Source: an uncultured Lachnospiraceae bacterium
GTDB taxonomy: Bacteria > Bacillota > Clostridia > Lachnospirales > Lachnospiraceae
Length of the DNA stretch: 9,741 nt
Assembly (NCBI GenBank): GCA_905236365.1
Contig: CAJOPP010000386.1
Span: 1 to 9,741, forward strand
Direction: 5' to 3'
Shown here piece after piece: positions 6,577 through 9,741 of this stretch. The notes below the pieces were generated by a model. It was not told where the DNA came from. It searched no databases and saw only the letters and a list, made by a program, of their open reading frames with translations. Position 1 is the stretch's first letter. Each line of letters starts with the position of its first letter. The position numbers were made by a program, and so were the translations under genes.

Positions 6577-6601
6577 GCATCTCGCAGTAAATGCGAAATG
6601 C
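6577..6601 (+). other. Second stem-loop in pilZ leader
   Basis: GCATCTCGCA (6577-6586) and TGCGAAATGC (6592-6601) form a 10-position stem with one C-A mismatch and a 5-base loop. It ends 30 bases before the ribosome site. Directly after it is ACCTGAACAGTTA (6603-6615), the inverse of the unit seen before the methyltransferase gene. Confidence 0.5.
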
Positions 6602-6642
6602 TACCTGAACAGTTAACTATTATTTATATCGGAGGGATCATT

Positions 6643-7017
6643 ATGGAGGAAAAAAGACGTTATAAGCGGTTGCCCGTTCGTCTGGGTTTGGAGATTTCCG
6701 AGGTCTTTAAACAGGATAACGATGTCATCAAAGATTTGAATGCCGAGATTGAAGTATTTGATATTACCAAAGCCGGAATCGGATTTACCTCTTCCGCTTT
6801 TATTCCGGAAGGCTATTATTTTAATGCCACTATTGTTTTAGGAAGCATGAATCAAAAAGTTCTTACTGTTGTCAAGGTTCTCCGAAGAGAACAGCTGGAA
6901 AATAACAGTTATCGATACGGCTGTGAATTCGTAGGACTTGCCGGTATCTTCGACAGCATATTCAGCATTTATGAGAAAACAATCTCAGAAGAATATAACA
7001 TCAGCTATGATGAATAA
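6643..7017 (+). CDS. Single-domain PilZ protein, probable cyclic-di-GMP receptor
   Basis: This 124-residue cytoplasmic protein is essentially one PilZ domain. The N-terminal RxxxR motif is R5-RYK-R9 and the second motif is DITKAGIG (D40, T42, G45), a DxTxxG version of the usual [D/N]xSxxG. These two motifs clamp the dinucleotide in characterised PilZ proteins, so c-di-GMP binding is likely although threonine replaces serine. Stand-alone PilZ proteins act as adaptors on motility, secretion or surface-polysaccharide machinery; the partner is not in the window. The start at 6643 has GGAGGG (6631-6636) 6 bases upstream. An in-frame ATG at 6598 falls in the leader hairpin and lacks a ribosome site. 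The gene has its own promoter, a long structured leader and a terminator, so it is monocistronic and probably regulated on its own. Confidence 0.83.
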   Translation: MEEKRRYKRLPVRLGLEISEVFKQDNDVIKDLNAEIEVFDITKAGIGFTSSAFIPEGYYFNATIVLGSMNQKVLTVVKVLRREQLENNSYRYGCEFVGLAGIFDSIFSIYEKTISEEYNISYDE

Positions 7018-7031
7018 ACACACAATAGATA

Positions 7032-7074
7032 GCAATATCGATTTCTGATCGATATTGCCATTTTCTTTTATCAA
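7032..7074 (+). terminator. Intrinsic terminator of pilZ gene
   Basis: GCAATATCGAT (7032-7042) and ATCGATATTGC (7048-7058) form a perfect 11 bp stem with a 5-base loop, followed by a T-rich tail (CATTTTCTTTTATC). It starts 15 bases after the pilZ stop. Confidence 0.88.
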
Positions 7075-7129
7075 ATAACCACTGCTCCGTGCTCAGATTG
7101 AAAATCGATGCTTATCGTACAAAACCATC

Positions 7130-7195
7130 TCGTCAAGTCAAATCCCCCGTAGAAAGCTACGGGTATGGCTTGGCTGGTTCTTAGTTTATAGCATT
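7130..7195. mobile_element. Possible remnant end of an IS200/IS605-type element
   Basis: CCCGTAG-AAAG-CTACGGG (7146-7163) is a perfect 7 bp hairpin with a tetraloop, flanked by TCAAGTCAAATCC on one side and TATGGCTTGGCTGGTTC on the other. Compact imperfect hairpins near the ends are typical of IS200/IS605 elements, and the CTTTCTACGGG wording on the minus strand resembles ends I remember from clostridial copies. No transposase, TnpB frame or second end is present. A plain hairpin is the alternative. Confidence 0.28.
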
Positions 7196-7228
7196 CATGC
7201 ATTGCTCGTCGCCATCAGAAATAAAAGC

Positions 7229-8515
7229 TCAGTTCGGATAGATTCTCATACTATTCCGATTTTGCTTATTTCTAAGTCCAATCTGTATCTCATAATCCAT
7301 CAGTCTTGCATGTGCTGTTGCGATACTTCCTTCTTCTCTAATCACAAAATCTGCCTCTCCACTATACGGAAATGAATTCAACCAGTCACATTTTCCATAA
7401 CCCACTAACAATCCTCCGGAATAATTATATCCTGCATCATAACCTGCCTCGTTATAGGCTCCAATGTAAGATAATGTATAATTTCCCAGCAAAAGAAATT
7501 CCGGAATATATGCCGATAACTGATGTGTCCCTGTCTTGAGACTTTCTGCCAATTCAAAGGAAATCGTTTCCGAATTCCCCTGTTCATTCTTATAAACCAA
7601 ATATAAAGAATTGATTCCCAGACCGTCCTCCACTTCTACCTCATAAGTTGCAATTCCCGGTGTGATTCCGGCGTATTCCAGCAAATGAATTCCCTTCAAT
7701 TTAGGAGAATCAAAGTAATGCTTCCGAATCCCCTTTGTAGTTTCACCAAAAATCTTTGCATGTTTTGGTGTCGGTCCGATTCCATCCTTCTTAGTCAGTC
7801 CATAGTACACCGCAATTCCATTAGCATCTGCTATAGCAAGTTTTTGCAAACCGTCTGCTGAATGAAGCAATTCCTTGTCTGCCTCCGAATCCATATAGCA
7901 ATGTTCAACTATCATGGAAGGTATCCCATTATTATAAGAATGTCGCAATACTCCATAATAATCATCAAAACTGCCATCAGCTCTTCTGCCCCCCATCTGT
8001 GTCACTCTGGCAAATGTTCCTGCATTTTCAAGTCCCAAAGCTTCAAATTCTCCCAACAAATAGTCCGCCATTTTCCTCAACGGTTCTACGTACTTTTCGC
8101 CAGTACTGATATAGACCGAAGCCCCTTGCGATTTTCCAGACACACTGGCATTAAAATGAAGGCTGACCAGAATATCCGCACCTTTCTGCTTTGCCCGTTT
8201 CGCACGTTCTGATAAACTAACGGTCTCATCTTCCTCTCTCGTCAATACCACCGTAATTCCGTCATATTGTTCTAACTCTTTCTTCACCATGTTTGCAAGT
8301 TTTAAATTGATATCTTTTTCCTTAGTGCCATAATAGTATGCCCCATTTTCCTCACCGCCATGACCCGGATCCAAAGCAACAATTAAATCATCGTTCATGT
8401 TTTTCCCCGGTAATTCTGCTGCCGCTACTGTATCCTTCTTTGCAAAGAACATGAATAGCATCACCACACCAAATTTCCATATCACACTTCTTTGACTGCA
8501 TTTACAATGAATCAT
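7229..8515 (-). CDS. Secreted N-acetylmuramoyl-L-alanine amidase (Amidase_3) with uncharacterised C-terminal domain
   Basis: This enzyme cleaves the amide bond between muramic acid and the L-alanine of peptidoglycan stem peptides. The 428-residue protein starts with an export signal (basic start, hydrophobic core about 11-25, likely cleavage after AAA near residue 33). The zinc amidase domain spans about 43-240: DPGHGG (zinc ligand H52), KEKDINL (E66), SLHFNAS (H120) and catalytic glutamate E204 in MIVEHCYMD. Residues about 245-428 do not match a family I can name. They look beta-rich, with VEVEDGLGINSLYLVYKN suggestive of an Ig-like fold and a Tyr/Gly-rich stretch near 365-385. This part may bind the wall. 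No LPXTG, LysM or SH3 motif is seen. The start has AGGAAAGGAAA upstream. It has its own promoter, downstream of the surface-protein terminator. Confidence 0.88.
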   Translation of the reverse strand: MIHCKCSQRSVIWKFGVVMLFMFFAKKDTVAAAELPGKNMNDDLIVALDPGHGGEENGAYYYGTKEKDINLKLANMVKKELEQYDGITVVLTREEDETVSLSERAKRAKQKGADILVSLHFNASVSGKSQGASVYISTGEKYVEPLRKMADYLLGEFEALGLENAGTFARVTQMGGRRADGSFDDYYGVLRHSYNNGIPSMIVEHCYMDSEADKELLHSADGLQKLAIADANGIAVYYGLTKKDGIGPTPKHAKIFGETTKGIRKHYFDSPKLKGIHLLEYAGITPGIATYEVEVEDGLGINSLYLVYKNEQGNSETISFELAESLKTGTHQLSAYIPEFLLLGNYTLSYIGAYNEAGYDAGYNYSGGLLVGYGKCDWLNSFPYSGEADFVIREEGSIATAHARLMDYEIQIGLRNKQNRNSMRIYPN

Positions 8516-8549
8516 GTTATTTTCCTTTCCTATTTTCCAACTTCGGATT

Positions 8550-8598
8550 CATACTTGGTTTGGGTGTCTAAGTATGCTTCATAAATTATATTCGTCAA
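8550..8598 (-). promoter_or_regulatory. Second possible amidase promoter with inverted repeat
   Basis: On the minus strand TTGACG (8598-8593) is followed after 16 bases by CATACT (8576-8571), a weaker match. The -10 is one arm of a 7 bp inverted repeat, CATACTT (8550-8556) and AAGTATG (8570-8576), 13 bases apart. It could be an alternative promoter with an operator, or only a hairpin in the leader of the upstream promoter. Confidence 0.35.
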
Positions 8599-8642
8599 TA
8601 CTTTCTCACATAATGCAATATCGCTTCATAATATTTTTTTAT

Positions 8643-8671
8643 AGTATATCTGGGTTTTTTATTTTTAGCAA
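8643..8671 (-). promoter_or_regulatory. Probable promoter of amidase gene
   Basis: On the minus strand TTGCTA (8671-8666), 17 bases, then TATACT (8648-8643). It lies between the surface-protein terminator and the amidase gene and would give a leader of about 120 bases. Confidence 0.5.
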
Positions 8672-8698
8672 TAATAGTTTGCAGTAAAGCACCACCAC

Positions 8699-8735
8699 AA
8701 AAATCCCGCAAGGCTTAAAAGCCTTACGGGATTTT
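8699..8735 (-). terminator. Terminator of the surface-protein gene
   Basis: AAAATCCCGCAAGGCTT (8700-8716) and AAGCCTTACGGGATTTT (8719-8735) form a 17-pair stem. As minus-strand RNA the only imperfect position is a G-U pair; on the plus strand it is a C-A mismatch. The tail of five U on the minus strand is short, but the stem is very stable. It begins about 25 bases after the stop codon. Confidence 0.85.
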
Positions 8736-8759
8736 CATTTTCTTTTAGAAAATCATGTA

Positions 8760-9741
8760 TTATTTTACAGTTACAGTAAACTTGATTTTCTTTCCGTTCG
8801 TTGTTGTTGCGGTAACGGTTGCTTTTCCTTTCTTCTTGCCAGTAACTTTGCCTTTGCCGGTAACAGTTACTACCTTTTTATTTGAAGAAGTCCATTTAAT
8901 CTTCTCTGTTGCAGTAATCGGATTTCTCTCCACCTTCAACTGAACTTTTCCTTTTACCTTGATACTTACTTTCTTAGAAGCAGCCTTCAATGATTTCGTA
9001 GTTACTTTCTTTTTCTGAACTTTAACCTTACATTTTGCAGTTGCACCACTTGCCATTGTTACAGTGACATATGCGGAGCCAACCTTCTTTGCCTTGATCT
9101 TACCCTTTGCACTCACCGTAACAATCTTCGTATTGGAAGATTTCCATCCTACGACAGTATCATTGCTTGGAACGGTCTGAACAATCACAAGAGCATTTGT
9201 TGATTTTCCTTTCTGTAATGGAATGGTTGTTGCATTCAGTTTTACAGATGGCGTTTCAACCATATTATCCGGAGTTATAACTGGTGTTATCACATCGCCC
9301 GGCACTGTAGCATCACTTGGTACAGTAGCATCACCTGGTACGACAGAAGCTATTTCCAATACACTCTCCGACACTTCCAATGATTGTTTTGAATTCTTCA
9401 TTTCCAGAAGGGTCGCATCTTCTTTTGCAACAACAGCCTTTGATGCTTCTAATGCATATTCAAAGATTGCCCATGTCTCTTCTGTATAATCCTCCTTCCT
9501 AAGTGCAGATGCCTTTTCTATTGCCTCGGCCAATTCATTTCTCGCCGTCTCTAGTTCTTTCTGCGGATCTGCCGGTGTCTCTTTCTCTTCGGTCGAAGAA
9601 GCAGACGATACTAATGCATTCTTTGCTGTAGCCAGTGAATCTGCCGCTTTTCTTACCTCTTCAAGCGTTGCATCCTCTTTTTCTGCTGCCTGTTTTGCTG
9701 CTGTCAATGCTGCCTCATATGCTGCCCAGGATTCTGCAGTG
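8760..9741 (-). CDS. C-terminal part of a large surface protein with FIVAR and Big_2 repeats (cut by window end)
   Basis: The frame is open to the window edge; 326 C-terminal residues are visible. In order they show the end of one FIVAR-type three-helix repeat (about 1-44), an acidic linker, a second FIVAR repeat (about 61-131, containing YTEETWAIFEYALEASKAVV), a Pro/Thr/Asp linker with tandem VPGDAT units (about 132-162), and two bacterial Ig-like Big_2 domains (about 164-242 and 245-326, with WKSSN and WTSSN cores). Such tails are common on secreted glycoside hydrolases and adhesins of gut Clostridia; the catalytic or binding part lies outside the window. There is no LPXTG or hydrophobic anchor. 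The lysine-rich Ig-like region (many KGK and KKK runs) may hold the protein to the anionic wall. The TTG at 9707 is not a real start, because the repeat continues upstream of it. Confidence 0.85.
   Translation of the reverse strand, partial: TAESWAAYEAALTAAKQAAEKEDATLEEVRKAADSLATAKNALVSSASSTEEKETPADPQKELETARNELAEAIEKASALRKEDYTEETWAIFEYALEASKAVVAKEDATLLEMKNSKQSLEVSESVLEIASVVPGDATVPSDATVPGDVITPVITPDNMVETPSVKLNATTIPLQKGKSTNALVIVQTVPSNDTVVGWKSSNTKIVTVSAKGKIKAKKVGSAYVTVTMASGATAKCKVKVQKKKVTTKSLKAASKKVSIKVKGKVQLKVERNPITATEKIKWTSSNKKVVTVTGKGKVTGKKKGKATVTATTTNGKKIKFTVTVK
9286..9339 (-). repeat. 18-base tandem repeat encoding VPGDAT linker
   Basis: Three consecutive 18-base units occupy 9286-9303, 9304-9321 and 9322-9339. 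The last two are nearly identical (differing at 2 positions); the first is diverged. On the minus strand they encode VPGDAT, VPSDAT and VPGDVI, a flexible linker between the FIVAR and Ig-like regions. Copy number may vary between strains. Confidence 0.75.

Larger units (their letters stand above)
6220..6642. other. Divergent intergenic region between purB and pilZ
   Basis: This 423-base stretch has no long reading frame. From left to right it holds the purB leader with two mini-frames and a small GCACG/CGTGC hairpin (6328-6345), the purB promoter (6390-6418), a spacer of only about 20 bases, the pilZ promoter (6437-6465), a large stem-loop (6505-6555), a second stem-loop (6577-6601) and the pilZ ribosome site (6631-6636). 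The two transcripts start roughly 90 bases apart. Confidence 0.7.

Noticed and set aside
6505..6601. c-di-GMP riboswitch before the PilZ gene
   Set aside because: The loop contains CACGCACA, which faintly recalls the GEMM core, but the rest of the conserved aptamer, including the second stem and GNRA/receptor parts, is not seen.
7862..8212. 116-codon plus-strand frame opposite the amidase
   Set aside because: Antisense to the catalytic domain with no start signal; composition reflects the complementary coding strand.
9705..9707. TTG as the start of the surface-protein gene
   Set aside because: The FIVAR repeat continues in frame upstream of it to the window end, and no signal peptide follows it; the gene is truncated by the window.

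Overview
The window looks like chromosome from a low-GC Gram-positive anaerobe of the class Clostridia, most likely a Lachnospiraceae relative (Roseburia/Eubacterium/Blautia type). The grounds are AT-rich intergenic DNA with sigma-A style promoters, strong AGGAGG-like ribosome sites, a flavin reductase fused to a short rubredoxin, a clostridial-type PurB, and a secreted FIVAR/Ig-like surface protein. The genus is an inference.

Layout. At the left edge a hairpin-rich stretch (1-96) may hold the start of a small minus-strand gene. A plus-strand gene follows (269-1171) for an orphan methyltransferase-like protein, behind an extended -10 promoter and a leader hairpin built from GTTCAG-type repeats. 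It converges on a minus-strand block, given here in transcription order: purB (6219-4771, adenylosuccinate lyase) with its own promoter and terminator; a citrate synthase gene (4597-3215) with its own extended -10 promoter; then a probable two-gene operon of a high-molecular-weight-rubredoxin type flavoprotein (2976-2377) and an AI-2E/PerM-family membrane protein (2355-1222). The operon promoter is overlapped by a perfect 10+10 bp inverted repeat that looks like an operator.

A divergent intergenic region (6220-6642) separates purB from a plus-strand single-domain PilZ protein (6643-7017). It carries both promoters, two large hairpins in the pilZ leader, and two tiny overlapping reading frames in the purB leader. 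After the pilZ terminator there is a 150-base stretch with a compact hairpin that may be an IS200/IS605-type remnant. Two minus-strand cell-envelope genes close the window: a secreted N-acetylmuramoyl-L-alanine amidase (8515-7229), and the C-terminal 326 residues of a large surface protein (9741-8760, cut by the window end), which ends in a strong terminator.

How the genes relate. These are mostly independent housekeeping units (purine synthesis, carbon entry to 2-oxoglutarate/glutamate, electron transfer that may serve oxygen or NO defence, c-di-GMP signalling, wall remodelling) rather than one system. I see no phage, CRISPR, toxin-antitoxin or defence island. The points most worth a second look are regulatory: the operator-like palindrome at the rubredoxin promoter, the structured pilZ leader, the repeat hairpin before the methyltransferase gene, and the mini-ORFs before purB.
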